A stretch of DNA of 64,000 nt from Lentisphaerota bacterium (GTDB lineage: Bacteria; Verrucomicrobiota; Lentisphaeria; Oligosphaerales; JABHEG01). The DNA is taken from the NCBI GenBank assembly GCA_018676675.1, contig JABHEG010000015.1, positions 1 through 64,000 of the forward strand. The letters run 5' to 3'. The position numbers were made by a program, and so were the translations under genes. The first letter of the stretch is position 1; every line of letters begins with the position of its first letter. The notes below the pieces were generated by a model. The model was not told the DNA's origin and did no database searches. It saw only the letters and a program-made list of their open reading frames with translations. This document shows, one piece after another, positions 52,900 to 62,952 of this stretch.

Positions 52900-53706
52900 A
52901 TGAACCTGTTACCCAAGACGTCTGCAGCACTTGTGACAGCCCTGTTGGTGTGGGGTGCGGAAGCGGCAGCACGTTCCCCAAGTCGCAATCGGCATCCTGG
53001 GCCCCGACGTTCACCCAAGGTGGCTGTGAAGCCGGGATCCCGACATGTGCGCCTGCCCGGGGCTGCGGTCCGGATCACGCTCCATGGGCGAGCCTACTAT
53101 TACCATGCGGGCGGATTCTACGTGTGGGGACCAACTGGTTTCGTGGTCGTTGGGGCTCCTGTAGGTGTCGTCGTTCCTGTGCTCCCGTCCCGCCGGCGCA
53201 TTCTTCTCGTCGACGGCGCTCGCTACTACGAGTGTGATGGCGTGTACTACCGGCGAGTGTCCACTGGATATGTCGTGGTGGACAAGCCTCTCACGCCTGC
53301 CGTTCCCGAGACGGTGACGGCTGACTTTGCAGGTGAAGACGTTGACGGCCCACAGGCGCCAAACTCTCTGTGGACCGTCTGGATTACCAACCCGAACGGT
53401 TCGAAGACACCGGTGACCATCAGGTCAGCCGAAGGAGGGCAGTGGATTGGCCCGAGCGGCGAGTACTACGACGCCTTCCCCACGGCTGAGCAGTTGCTGC
53501 CCGTTTACGGTCTCGGAGGGACGCCAGCGGAGGAGACACAACGCCCTGAAGAGAAAGTCGTGTGGATCACCAACCCCAACGGGTCGAGGTCTAAGGTCGT
53601 TCTTACGGCCGGTCCGGAGGGAACATGGGCTGGCCCTGGCGGCGAAGTCTATGACGCTCTGCCGACCGAAGAGCAACTCCAGCCGGTTTATGGCGTGGAT
53701 GGGTAG
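52900..53706 (+). CDS. Exported DUF6515-like protein with C-terminal twin repeats
   Basis: About 268 residues; the ATG at 52900 has AGGAG 9 bases upstream and opens a signal peptide (NLLPKTSAALVTALLVWGAEA). The N-terminal part has the Tyr/Gly/Val pattern of DUF6515 (YYYHAGGFYVWGPTGFVVVG, RYYECDGVYYRRV). The C-terminal part has two roughly 48-residue repeats (VWITNPNGSKTPVTIRSAEG and VWITNPNGSRSKVVLTAGPE, each ending in EQL-PVYG). Periplasmic or surface protein; role unknown. Confidence 0.82.
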   Translation: MNLLPKTSAALVTALLVWGAEAAARSPSRNRHPGPRRSPKVAVKPGSRHVRLPGAAVRITLHGRAYYYHAGGFYVWGPTGFVVVGAPVGVVVPVLPSRRRILLVDGARYYECDGVYYRRVSTGYVVVDKPLTPAVPETVTADFAGEDVDGPQAPNSLWTVWITNPNGSKTPVTIRSAEGGQWIGPSGEYYDAFPTAEQLLPVYGLGGTPAEETQRPEEKVVWITNPNGSRSKVVLTAGPEGTWAGPGGEVYDALPTEEQLQPVYGVDG

Positions 53707-53749
53707 GTAGAAATGACAGGGGGAGGTCCTCGCCGCAACTGACTTTCCC

Positions 53750-53778
53750 TTGACACTCAGGCTGTTTGCTGGTAAGAT
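53750..53778 (+). promoter_or_regulatory. Sigma-70-type promoter for the pseudopilin gene
   Basis: TTGACA at 53750-53755 and TAAGAT at 53773-53778 are separated by 17 bases. Transcription would start near 53785, giving a leader of about 125 bases with a small CCACC/GGTGG hairpin. Confidence 0.6.
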
Positions 53779-53909
53779 CACACTAGCCCCGACACATGTG
53801 CAGGTAAGGCACGGGCACCCCCACCCAAGGTGGAGGAGCATGGGACTTTGGGGCATTTCGCTCTGAAGTGGATACCGACTGGCGACCAGTCTGAGATGGA
53901 GAAAGCCCG

Positions 53910-54560
53910 ATGCGCAGGAGATTTACCCTGATTGAGTTGTTGGTTGTGATCGCGATCATTGCCATCCTTGCAGCCATGCTCCTGCCGTCACTTCAGAAGG
54001 CACGCTCCAAAGCCTTGCAGTCGACATGTGTATCGCGAGTCAAGCAGCTGACCCTCGGTTTGCACATGTACGCGGACGACAACGCCAATTGTTTCGTGCG
54101 TGCGGTCCCCATTGCGGGGATGCCTCGTGGCAGCCAGAACAACAATGTCAACTGGTGGCGTTTCTATGTACATCCCTATATCAATGACTGGAACATCTTC
54201 CTCTGTCCTGTGGGACAAAGGACAGCGGCGAATGCTGCTGACTCGCGTCATCAGTTCCATCGCACCTTTGGTTACAACACCAATCTGGCCAGACTCATCG
54301 TGAGCATCGGGAACATTGGGACGATCCTGGCCGTCTCGGACGCGTCTCACTGGAATGCCAACGGGTGCAGTGGTCGGTCTGCCGCGTGGGCCTCTCTGCA
54401 CAACCGCCCCGGTGGCTGCGGTGCGAACAATTCCAGCAACTGGGTCAACCAGTCGACGCGACATGGTGGTGGCACCAACGTCGGCTACGGGGATGGTCAC
54501 GTGGGTTGGGTGTCGGCCTGGCAGATCCACAACACTCCGACCATGTTTACCGTGCAGTAA
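53910..54560 (+). CDS. DUF1559-like type IV/II pseudopilin
   Basis: 216 residues. The N-terminus is a class III signal ([20 protein letters not shown], prepilin cleavage before Phe). The helix ends [20 protein letters not shown]. The C-terminus has the H-X9-DG type end ([16 protein letters not shown]). Such pseudopilins are hugely expanded in Planctomycetota and Lentisphaerota and rarely have assembly genes beside them, as here. A good promoter lies upstream. Its function is unclear beyond secretion- or pilus-like roles. Confidence 0.93.
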   Translation: MRRRFTLIELLVVIAIIAILAAMLLPSLQKARSKALQSTCVSRVKQLTLGLHMYADDNANCFVRAVPIAGMPRGSQNNNVNWWRFYVHPYINDWNIFLCPVGQRTAANAADSRHQFHRTFGYNTNLARLIVSIGNIGTILAVSDASHWNANGCSGRSAAWASLHNRPGGCGANNSSNWVNQSTRHGGGTNVGYGDGHVGWVSAWQIHNTPTMFTVQ

Positions 54561-54727
54561 CCGAGAGGCGTTGCTCCGCCCACTTCAACCTGACTTCCGT
54601 CTTGTGTCCACCGTGCTTCCTTCTCCCTCGGGCTTCCCGGGGGTTTCCCTTTCTGTCCGGTGTGGTACCTTGGGTCCCCGAACTGGCAAGTCGTGTGCAG
54701 ATGAAGGCTCAGAGCAGGAGAGGGCAG

Positions 54728-55834
54728 ATGATTCGGTATAGCGAGAATGCATCACAGGCTTCCTTAAGCACCGTTACAGCCGAGGGGATCCGCATCCACG
54801 AGAGAGCGGACGACATGCCGAACCTGCCGATCGGCCGCTTTGCGCGTATGCCGACGGATGAGCGTATCTTCGCCCTGGCCTGTGGCTTCCCGGCTCGCGG
54901 CGAACCCGGGGCCGTCTTCGTGAGTTCGGACGAAGGCGAAACGTGGGTGCCCACCGGGGCATTCAGTCCCGATGGTTCGCTTTTACCCACGGATAGCGGG
55001 GCGTTCACGATCACGGCTCAGGGCACGCTGATCGCGGCTTTCAGTAACGGTGCCGAGAAGAGCGCTTTCAGCTGGGATCCGGTGCTCAAGGACTGCCCCG
55101 GAGCGCGTCTCCCAACCTATGTAACGCGCAGCCTGGACGGCGGCCAGACCTGGCAGGACACGCAGAAGCTCCACGACGAATGGACCGGAGCCAATCGCGA
55201 CATGCTCCAGGCACGAGATGGGCGCATCGTGTTCACCTCCATGAAGCTGCTCCACAACCCGGGGCGTCACAGCGTGCTGACCTACGGTTCCGATGATGAG
55301 GGAGTCACGTGGATCCCCAGCAACGTCATCGACCTGGGGGGCAACGGTCACCACGACGGGGTCACCGAAGCGTCGCTGATTGAGCTGAAAGACGGTCGAC
55401 TACTGAAGTACATCCGGACGAACTGGGGGCAGCTGTGGCGGGCCTTTTCAAGCGACGGGGGTCGGTCCTGGCATCCGCATGGGCCGGCGGGCATAGATGC
55501 CAGCAGCACGCCGCCATTCCTCGAGCGTCTCAGTGACGGACAAATTGCGCTTCTGTGGAACCGGCAGTTCCCGCAGAATGGAGAGAGTACGCCATGGCGA
55601 GGAGGCGACGGGATTTGGTCTGCCACCCCCGCGAGCAACTTCCGCGGAGAGCTTTGCCTCAGCTTCTCCGATGACGAATGTGAGTCCTGGTCTCCCCCGG
55701 TTGTCATTGCCCAGCGGGACGAGGGCGAGGTCTGTTACCCCTATCTGTTCGAACCTGAGCCCGGGGTCTTCTGGATCATGGCCCACCGCTTCGGCTTGAG
55801 AATGCGCCTCCGCCAGGAGGACGTGCTCCGGTAG
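54728..55834 (+). CDS. Sialidase/neuraminidase-like beta-propeller
   Basis: About 368 residues from the ATG at 54728, with GGAGAGGG upstream. Five Asp-box motifs: SSDEGETW, SLDGGQTW, GSDDEGVTW, SSDGGRSW, SDDECESW, as in six-bladed sialidase folds. Catalytic arginines and the Asp/Tyr-Glu pair could not be placed with certainty, and there is no signal peptide, so enzymatic activity is not proven. The TAG stop is followed in frame by coding-like sequence. Confidence 0.85.
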   Translation: MIRYSENASQASLSTVTAEGIRIHERADDMPNLPIGRFARMPTDERIFALACGFPARGEPGAVFVSSDEGETWVPTGAFSPDGSLLPTDSGAFTITAQGTLIAAFSNGAEKSAFSWDPVLKDCPGARLPTYVTRSLDGGQTWQDTQKLHDEWTGANRDMLQARDGRIVFTSMKLLHNPGRHSVLTYGSDDEGVTWIPSNVIDLGGNGHHDGVTEASLIELKDGRLLKYIRTNWGQLWRAFSSDGGRSWHPHGPAGIDASSTPPFLERLSDGQIALLWNRQFPQNGESTPWRGGDGIWSATPASNFRGELCLSFSDDECESWSPPVVIAQRDEGEVCYPYLFEPEPGVFWIMAHRFGLRMRLRQEDVLR

Positions 55835-55975
55835 AGTGTCAGCACTGCCCGGAAGATCGGGGCCGACAACCGGTGGGAGGCCCACGTCTCCATGAAGTTC
55901 GACGGGCCAGCTTACGGGGAAGATGCGAAGGAAGACCAGGTACTTGTCGACCGGATCATCTTGATCCGGGAATGA
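55835..55975 (+). pseudogene. Coding-like fragment in frame after the sialidase TAG
   Basis: In the same frame after TAG (55832-55834) run about 46 sense codons to TGA at 55973-55975, with strong GC third positions. The translation includes DNRWEAHVSMKFDGPAYGED and KEDQVLVDRIILIRE, which look like a protein end and not like a propeller. It may be the last piece of a deleted exported protein, or stop-codon read-through. Confidence 0.45.
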
Positions 55976-56002
55976 CAGGCGTTCTGGTCCTTTGTGGCGT
56001 CT

Positions 56003-57367
56003 TTAGTCCTCCCTCAGTACGTCGATCAGGCTCAAGCCGGTGTGGTAGCACGGGTCGGCATCGGGGCAGGCCGGGATCCGGTTGACGGGCGTCCCTGAGG
56101 CGTCTCGTGTCTGAATGGGCATGAGACCCAGTTCCGGGTTCAGGTACCGCTGCAGCGCAGCCCAACAGAGAGCCAGGGCTCTCGAGTATGTCCCCGCTTC
56201 ATCTCTCCGGAGCCTGGTCAAGAGCGCGGCTGCTCGCATGGTCTCAGGGAGACTCCACCACGGCATGTCTGAGTGCACAGGTTGGCCGGTCTGCAGATCC
56301 ACGAGCTTGCGGATCCCCTCCCCCTCAGGATCAAAGCCGAGAGAGAACGCCCTCTCGAACACGCCGGCGAGCATAGGCAGGAGACGCTTCTCGGCATCGG
56401 CCACGGGTTGCGCGAGGCCCGGCGTGCCTCTGCCGATCCACAGCAACCGGCAGGTCAGGCCGACGAATTCAAGAGCATGTCCCGGATCGCAGAGGACGGA
56501 GCCTTCCGAGCCATATGGCGTGCCATCCGTCCTGACGAACTCGATGAAATCGTGTTCTCCGAATTCCGTAAACCGTCCGCGGGAGACGTGTCGTCTCACG
56601 ATGCGGTCGACCAGGTCTAATCCGCGGTTCCACCACTCGTGCTCCCGGGTGTGTTCGAGCAACAGGGCAGCTCCGCCGATCGAGATCATGAGGGGACCGT
56701 GGGTGATTCGGCCCGGCACATGACGCACTGGATTGGCGGGATCCATCGGTTGCTGATCCGAGGCGAATCCCCCTCCAAGAATGGTCCCGAGGGTTGTCCG
56801 GAACCCCGCTTTTCCCTCCTCGCTCAGGACGGGATCACCGAGTGCTACTCCGGCCGCGAACAGGCCCTTTGTGTAGAATATTTCAGTGAAGCCCAGCGTT
56901 CCCCGTCCGTTTCCGAGCGGGATGATCGCTCCGTCTTCAGAGACCCGCAACGGAGACCCATCTTCCACAGATACCATGAAGTGGAGACTGCCGTCGTTCT
57001 TCGCGCGGAAGGCCTCCAGAGACAACGCCAGCGAGCGCAGGAAGCGTTCGGTCGCTTCCCGAAGCGCGGGGGCACCCGGCAGTTCCCGGCAGCTTGCGGT
57101 GCGAAGCCACATGAGATGTCCCGCCAAGGCCTCCAATGCTCTTCCCTGGATCCAACCGTAGACGATATCCGGGCCGAGCACAGTGCCACGCGCTGTATCC
57201 ATCGCGAACTCCGCACCCGTAATCAGGTTGATCTTCGTGTCGACGACCGGTGGTCGTCTCTTGGCCACCCACCTGTCCACCAGGAATGACAAGTTGCTGA
57301 GGACCACCTCACGGCAGCCTTCCCGGAGGTCGGCAACAATTTCAGTAGGTGCAGTCGTTTTGGTCAA
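56003..57367 (-). CDS. AGE/glycosyl-hydrolase-like alpha/alpha-barrel protein
   Basis: About 454 residues from TTG at 57367, which lies behind AAGGAGAAGG; the frame is open to 57526. The alpha/alpha barrel pattern is like N-acylglucosamine 2-epimerases: GPDIVYGWIQGRALEALAGH, GTLGFTEIFYTKGLFAAGVA, SVLCDPGHALEFVGLTCRLL, and a YHTGLSLIDVLRED end. Active-site His of AGE enzymes (in PGHALEF) is present. It may epimerise a sugar or act as a glycosidase. Convergent with the sialidase region. Confidence 0.75.
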   Translation of the reverse strand: MTKTTAPTEIVADLREGCREVVLSNLSFLVDRWVAKRRPPVVDTKINLITGAEFAMDTARGTVLGPDIVYGWIQGRALEALAGHLMWLRTASCRELPGAPALREATERFLRSLALSLEAFRAKNDGSLHFMVSVEDGSPLRVSEDGAIIPLGNGRGTLGFTEIFYTKGLFAAGVALGDPVLSEEGKAGFRTTLGTILGGGFASDQQPMDPANPVRHVPGRITHGPLMISIGGAALLLEHTREHEWWNRGLDLVDRIVRRHVSRGRFTEFGEHDFIEFVRTDGTPYGSEGSVLCDPGHALEFVGLTCRLLWIGRGTPGLAQPVADAEKRLLPMLAGVFERAFSLGFDPEGEGIRKLVDLQTGQPVHSDMPWWSLPETMRAAALLTRLRRDEAGTYSRALALCWAALQRYLNPELGLMPIQTRDASGTPVNRIPACPDADPCYHTGLSLIDVLRED

Positions 57368-57875
57368 GTGTCCTTCTCCTTCGGGGCATCCTGCGGCAGA
57401 TCGGTGCCGTACAATAGCATTGCCGTCGTGAAGGGAAGAGGAGTCCCGCCTTGCCGAGCTGGGCTCTTCGCCAGGCAAAAGCCGGAGTGGCTCTTGAACC
57501 TGGGCAGCCTGATGCCATCTTGCCACGACCGCCGACCCGCATTTCTCATGGGCGGATCGCTATGGTGTCTGCTTCTTGTTTTGGCCGAAACTACTGTGCA
57601 TCCGGTGGTTGTGCCTTGGGCGAGACATCATGTTGCAGGAGAGCAAAGACAATGCCCACCCTCCGGGTAACCTCGGGACACGCCAATCCTCGCTCCCGCC
57701 GCACGGGGCAGTAGTCACTACAGCACCCGCTAACGGAAGCAAGGCTTGACGCACCCCGAGGCTATGAGAAATGCGGGCTAAGAGCATCGCCGAGCGGAAG
57801 CCGGGGTGCCGGGCAACACCTCTGCGTCGGGCGGTGACTGCATCTGCATGATCACGGCAGTGGGGACATAACGCC
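57368..57875. other. Gene-free divergent region with a bulged inverted repeat
   Basis: 508 bases between the AGE-like and PHP-type genes, no convincing gene. 57751-57763 and 57799-57809 form a GC-rich inverted repeat (GCACCCCG/CGGGGTGC plus AGC) with one bulge, ending 67 bases before the start at 57876. Promoters for both genes should be here but none is clear. Confidence 0.45.
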
Positions 57876-60188
57876 ATGAGCGATCTCGAACAGACCCTTT
57901 ATCCGAAACCCGGAGTTATGTGCTTCGGGAGAGTTCCTTCCGTAGCGGCGCTGCCCGGGACGTTCTGGACGGCTATCCAGACCGAGACAGGGCGCAAGTC
58001 CGATCTGCTTGTCTACCGGACCACGGGAAACGACGTGGAGACCCGGCGGGTTGGCTGTCAGGGGAACGCCTACCAGCCCTGTATTGTGGTGCTCGACAGG
58101 GAGACGCTGTTTCTCACCTGGAACGAGGTGGCTGACCGGCGATGGCGTCTTCGCTCATGCACGGTGGATGCCCGGACATTTTCGTTCTCCACACCCCAGA
58201 CGCTCCGCACGTCGGGCAATCTGCTGACGGCTCCGTCAGCCACCGTCTGCAGGGGAGAGGCGATCGTGGTCTGGTCGGAGCGGAGCGATGACGCAATCGG
58301 CGTGCGAATGGCCGCCCAGGATGGGGACACCTGGGCCCTCTCTGGGATCCTGTCGGAGGTTGGTGTGGACTGCCTTCGGCCCCAGGTCGCAGCGTTGGAT
58401 GACGGTCGTGTGTTCCTGACCTACGACCGCTATGTCGACGGGACTTACGGCGTTGTGCTCGCGGAGATCGTCGACGGGGAGCCGCATGTCGTCCAGGTGC
58501 TCCATCGTCAGGGGGAACGGTGGCTAACTCCCAGGATTTTGGCGCATAGGGATGCCGTTTTCCTCCTCTGGATTGCTCTCAAAGAGGTCGAGGATGGCCT
58601 GGGGATCCGGGACCACGCTGCGTGTGCCATGACCGGTAGTTTCAGGGACGGGGAGTTTGCTCTGCTCCACAACCCACACCATCCCGAGGACAGCTTGATT
58701 GCAGCGGACCTGCGGGAAGGACTGCTGGCATCCGAGGCCTACATGGGGTACCACGGCTTGCGTCGAAACCCGTATTTCTCCGTCTCGGACGATGGTTGCC
58801 TTTGGTTGCTATGGGAGATGCGGGTAGAGGCGGAGCGCAATCCGAGTGGGGCGCGTTTGGTTGGGCGAACTCTCCGGGATGATGACACGTGGAGGAGCGC
58901 ACAGGAGTTGTTCGATGGAGAGAACACCTACGCAGTCCCGACTCGTTTTTACGGCCGCACGATCCCAGTTGCCTTCCTGGATCGTGACGTTGACGGGGAA
59001 CGTGTTGTTTCGCACGTCTACGTTCCAGTTGATCAAGGCTCCGATTATCGGTTGGATACGGGACGTTGGTCACGCTGGAAGCCTGCGACGGATGAGCCGC
59101 CGGTGAAGGATCGTGCCCCGCTCCGGGTGGGTGATCGCGAATTCCGCATGTTCTGGGCTGACACGCATTGTCACAGCGTTCTTTGCCCCGACGCGGAAGG
59201 CGAGCCGGACGAGCTGATTCACTACGCGCGCGACATCGCCGGGCTGGACGCCGTCTGCCTTGTTGACAACGACTTCTATCCCTTCAAAGCGTTGACTGAG
59301 CCGGAGTGGAACACGCACGAACAGCTGAGCGCTCACTACACCGAACCCGGGCGTTTCGCCGTCTTCCCCGGCTGGGAGTTCACCTTCCACCGACCGGATC
59401 TTGTCAACACCATGAACCATCGGGTCGTCTTCTATCCGCGCCCGGGAGGGACGCTCTACCGACGCATGGACGTCGAGTCAAACACGGACGCCAAACTTCT
59501 CGCGCTGCTTCAGGCAACCGACGCAGTCTGCTATCCCCATCACATGGCATACGAGATCACCAACGCTGAGGTCGACCGCAATGTGGAGGTGGTTTCTTCG
59601 TGGCGTGTGTGCATGGCAGAGAGCGACTTCACGGTTCAGCAATTGCTTGCTGGTCACCGACTCGGCTTTGTCGGTTCCAGTGACTCACACCGGGCCAATC
59701 CCGGACTGGGCGGCGCATGGACGGGGGTTTACGCCGAAGAACTCACTCCTGAGTCATTGGCCGATGCTTACCGTGCGCGCCGGCTCGTGGCCACTCAGGG
59801 GTTCCCCATCTGGATTGACTTTCGGGTTGAGGGGGCCTTCGTCGGCGAGGAAGCGAAGTGTTCGAGAGTACCCGTCATCCAGGCAGAAGTGCGCGCTCCA
59901 CGGGCCATCGAGCGGCTTGAACTGCTGCGTGATGGGCGGAGCATTCACGCGGTCGAGAACTGCGGGGACAGTGTTTCTCTTGTTGTTCCAGACGAAGGGG
60001 TGCTTCCCGGCAACCATTTCTACTTTCTGCAGATCAAGCTGTTCGGAGACCCCTCCTACAACATCGATGCCGCTGAGAACTCCTATCGTGTGTTCGACGG
60101 CTACGACGGTCGCTATCCCCACAACCTGGCCCGAGCCCGGGGCGCCTTCGCCTGGACCAGCCCGGTCTGGATCGATATCGACGCGTGA
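57876..60188 (+). CDS. Two-domain protein with C-terminal PHP/DUF3604-like phosphoesterase
   Basis: 770 residues, no signal. The N-terminal about 400 residues look like a beta-propeller (ETLFLTWNEVADRRWRL, AIVVWSERSDDAIGV, VFLTYDRYVDGTYGVVLAEI). The C-terminal metal site is PHP-type: FRMFWADTHCHSVLCPDAEG, HYARDIAGLDAVCLVDNDF, VCYPHHMAYE, FVGSSDSHRANPGLGG. Relatives are DUF3604 and PHP phosphoesterases. The start has no strong ribosome site. Probably acts on a sugar-phosphate or related ester; the propeller may bind glycans. Followed by the GH36-like gene. Confidence 0.82.
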   Translation: MSDLEQTLYPKPGVMCFGRVPSVAALPGTFWTAIQTETGRKSDLLVYRTTGNDVETRRVGCQGNAYQPCIVVLDRETLFLTWNEVADRRWRLRSCTVDARTFSFSTPQTLRTSGNLLTAPSATVCRGEAIVVWSERSDDAIGVRMAAQDGDTWALSGILSEVGVDCLRPQVAALDDGRVFLTYDRYVDGTYGVVLAEIVDGEPHVVQVLHRQGERWLTPRILAHRDAVFLLWIALKEVEDGLGIRDHAACAMTGSFRDGEFALLHNPHHPEDSLIAADLREGLLASEAYMGYHGLRRNPYFSVSDDGCLWLLWEMRVEAERNPSGARLVGRTLRDDDTWRSAQELFDGENTYAVPTRFYGRTIPVAFLDRDVDGERVVSHVYVPVDQGSDYRLDTGRWSRWKPATDEPPVKDRAPLRVGDREFRMFWADTHCHSVLCPDAEGEPDELIHYARDIAGLDAVCLVDNDFYPFKALTEPEWNTHEQLSAHYTEPGRFAVFPGWEFTFHRPDLVNTMNHRVVFYPRPGGTLYRRMDVESNTDAKLLALLQATDAVCYPHHMAYEITNAEVDRNVEVVSSWRVCMAESDFTVQQLLAGHRLGFVGSSDSHRANPGLGGAWTGVYAEELTPESLADAYRARRLVATQGFPIWIDFRVEGAFVGEEAKCSRVPVIQAEVRAPRAIERLELLRDGRSIHAVENCGDSVSLVVPDEGVLPGNHFYFLQIKLFGDPSYNIDAAENSYRVFDGYDGRYPHNLARARGAFAWTSPVWIDIDA

Positions 60189-60412
60189 CGAGGCCAAAGG
60201 CGCCGGCCGCACGGGTTGTTTGGAGTTCTCCCCAGACGACCTCCTTCACGCTGCGAGACTCTCTGGGGTATGTGGGCAACGGCCGGAATGCGTCACGGCA
60301 TTCCCGGGCGCTGGTTGCAGCATACCCGTTGCCATTCGGGACATCAAGAGGACCCTCGCGAGCCCTCGACATTCGGGGGGGTGGAGTTTACTTTGGGCGA
60401 GGGGACCGGCAG

Positions 60413-62944
60413 ATGAACGAGGTGTGGCTCACGATGTCGATCAAGAACAGCTATCTGGCTCTGCATGTGAACGACGGTCGACTGACAGTCACTCGTCAAG
60501 ACACTGGTGAGAAACTCCGGTTGGCTTGGCCAGCGATTGGGCTGGGGCTTGAAGGGAAGGCCATCTATCCCGTGGAGCCTGCGGGGCCGGTCTCGGTCTC
60601 GAAGAAGACACTGTCGCAGGTGTTTGTGGTCGACGACCTTCACTTCGAGATATCGGTCACTTTGGGGAGGAATCGCTGGTTCACCAAGCGACTAACGGTT
60701 CGCACCGATTCTCTCTCGTTGTCGACTCCCGACTGGGTTGAGGTCGACCGACAGCGCCTGCCTGCGGATGAGCTGTGTCGGTGCGGCTACGTGGCAACCC
60801 AAACGGTCGCGACACAGCAGAGCGATGAGGAGAGCTCGGGAGGGATGCCGGGGTGCGGGTATCCACTCATTGGGGAACGGTTCTTTGTGGGGCTCGAGCA
60901 TCCTGCCGGATTCAACGAGGTCACGGCCACGGAAGATGGGCAGGACGTCCGTCTGTTCCATCATCCGACGTGGGAAGGCGGTGTTCTCGGCAGTGTGTCT
61001 GCCGTGTTCGGATGGTCAGATGGGGGGCGCACCACGTTCGCCGACTACCTCGACTCGATCCGGTTGCCCGTCCTGCCAAAACCGTTTGTCGCGTTCGGGA
61101 CCTTCTGGTCCGATCCCTATCTCGGGGACCGGGAATACCAGGTGGCTCTGCCCGCCTACGAGGCGTTCTTCGAGGCTTTTGCGGATCTGGGGCTCGTGCC
61201 GGAGGCGTTTACCCTCGACGCCGGCTGGAATGACCGACAGACCGTTCTCGAATCCAAGCGTGATGTGAAGGGGGATGTTGGCTTGCTCAAACTGCGTCGC
61301 CTAGCCGAAGGAATGGGCAGCTCGCTCAGTCTGTGGGTCAGCCACAACGGGCCGATGGGTATTGATCCCGAGTGTCTCAAAGCGCTGGGCATCGAGGTCG
61401 GCGGGGGCGTGAGTTCGACCTACTGCGGTGAGGGTTACGGCGTGATGATGGACGGGAAGCTCGAACGTCTTCTCACCGCACGCCTGCAGGCTCTGGTTAC
61501 TCACGTCGGGGCCTGTCATCTCAAGATTGACTGGGACAATGAGTGCGCCACCAACTTGTCTTTCGTCGTGAAGTACCCGACCCGGAACCATGTTCGCCAG
61601 GCAACGTTGGACGCCTTCTTCCGGATCGGGCGTGCCCTGCGCGCGGCCAACGCCGGCGTGATCATCAGGAACGGGTGGTGGCCTTCTCCGTGGTGGTTGC
61701 CTGAGGCGAATCACGTTTGGTTAGCGGATTCCGGGGACTCGGAGTTCGCCGCTTTGCCGAGCAGGACGCAGCGCGACGCGGCCAGCACGCATCGTGATCT
61801 CATGTACTACGCCATTCTGCAACGGGATCGAACACCCGTTCCGCTGGACTGCTTTGACCATCATGAGTTCCCCGACTCCCTGCGGAACCCGTTCTGTGAG
61901 GACCCCGCCTCGTGGGTGAACACCATCTGGCTGTGTTTCATGCGCGGAGCGACCTATTTGCCTCTCACGCTCATGCCCGAGTCGCTCGAGCCGTGGCAGG
62001 TGGAGAGCCTTAGGCAGATCATGCAGTTCTGTCGGGCCAATGCGAACCGGATTTTCGTGCCCCGTGGGCGCATGATCCTCGGCAACCCGGGACGGGGAGA
62101 AATCTACGGGTTTCTGCAGCCTGGAGCTGACCGGTCATGGTGCCTGATCCGTAACCCGCTGCCGATACCCCAGGAGATCCACTTTGATCCCGTGACTCTG
62201 GTGACTCACCCAGTGGTCCACGCGCTTCAGTTCTACCCGCACTACGAGACCGTCGATTTGGCTGGAGGGATCACGATGGCGGCCCACGAGGTCAGGGTCC
62301 TCATTCTGACGGCGCGTGCCGGCACCTGGAGCTATGACACAGCGCACATGGTCGAGGAGAGTGAGTCAGGTTGCCTGGCCCGGTTCCCTGCTTCGGAGAC
62401 AGTCCGGTCCGTCCAACCCGCGGTAGACCCGGTACAGCGGATTGCCGAAATGGCCTGTCTCTGGAATGCCCGGTCAGAGATTCCCAACGGCGTTCGGTTC
62501 CAGTGGCACGTGCAGTCCCCCTACCGTATGCGAGAGCTGGAAGTCCAGCTCAGCATTGAGTGGGCAGGCGGAATCCCTCTCCGGTTGCAGGCGTACTCGT
62601 CTCGCTACCAGGGGGCAGCTTCAGGTTACGCGCTGCCGGTTACCCACGTTCCCCGCGGCAATCCGGGGCACGGCGAACGCATGAACCTGGACCTCTCGTG
62701 CGGAGAGTTGCCTGATTTTTACGCTATCGGCGTGCCGGACGGTGGACAGTTTACGCTGACCCTTGACATTGAGGGCGCGTCCGCCGCTCGGTTCTCGCTG
62801 ACGGCCTGGCTGGCAGGCTACGAGGCGCCCTCACGTTCCGGAATCCATCGGAAGCAGCTGCCCCGAGCCTTTGCAGGCTGTCTTCCCTGTCAACACCCGC
62901 TGGGGTTCAGTCGGGTCCTGAAACTGCCGGTGATGTCGGAGTAG
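60413..62944 (+). CDS. GH36-like (alpha-galactosidase-type) glycoside hydrolase
   Basis: About 843 residues from the ATG at 60413 (GAGGGGA about 9 bases upstream). N-terminal beta domain, then a (beta/alpha)8 barrel starting near KPFVAFGTFWSDPYLGDREY. GAFTLDAGWND-type DAGW, the probable nucleophile Asp in HLKIDWDNE, and the probable acid Asp in WLADSGDSEF follow GH36/GH-D clan order. A C-terminal beta domain follows. No signal peptide, so probably cytoplasmic. Eight bases precede the next gene. Substrate is a galactoside-like sugar by family, not shown. Confidence 0.8.
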   Translation: MNEVWLTMSIKNSYLALHVNDGRLTVTRQDTGEKLRLAWPAIGLGLEGKAIYPVEPAGPVSVSKKTLSQVFVVDDLHFEISVTLGRNRWFTKRLTVRTDSLSLSTPDWVEVDRQRLPADELCRCGYVATQTVATQQSDEESSGGMPGCGYPLIGERFFVGLEHPAGFNEVTATEDGQDVRLFHHPTWEGGVLGSVSAVFGWSDGGRTTFADYLDSIRLPVLPKPFVAFGTFWSDPYLGDREYQVALPAYEAFFEAFADLGLVPEAFTLDAGWNDRQTVLESKRDVKGDVGLLKLRRLAEGMGSSLSLWVSHNGPMGIDPECLKALGIEVGGGVSSTYCGEGYGVMMDGKLERLLTARLQALVTHVGACHLKIDWDNECATNLSFVVKYPTRNHVRQATLDAFFRIGRALRAANAGVIIRNGWWPSPWWLPEANHVWLADSGDSEFAALPSRTQRDAASTHRDLMYYAILQRDRTPVPLDCFDHHEFPDSLRNPFCEDPASWVNTIWLCFMRGATYLPLTLMPESLEPWQVESLRQIMQFCRANANRIFVPRGRMILGNPGRGEIYGFLQPGADRSWCLIRNPLPIPQEIHFDPVTLVTHPVVHALQFYPHYETVDLAGGITMAAHEVRVLILTARAGTWSYDTAHMVEESESGCLARFPASETVRSVQPAVDPVQRIAEMACLWNARSEIPNGVRFQWHVQSPYRMRELEVQLSIEWAGGIPLRLQAYSSRYQGAASGYALPVTHVPRGNPGHGERMNLDLSCGELPDFYAIGVPDGGQFTLTLDIEGASAARFSLTAWLAGYEAPSRSGIHRKQLPRAFAGCLPCQHPLGFSRVLKLPVMSE

Positions 62945-62952
62945 GTTCCAGC

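Noticed and set aside
57411..57426. CAATAGCATTG resembling an arm of the 52422-52618 element
   Set aside because: Only about ten bases match and no partner arm is near.
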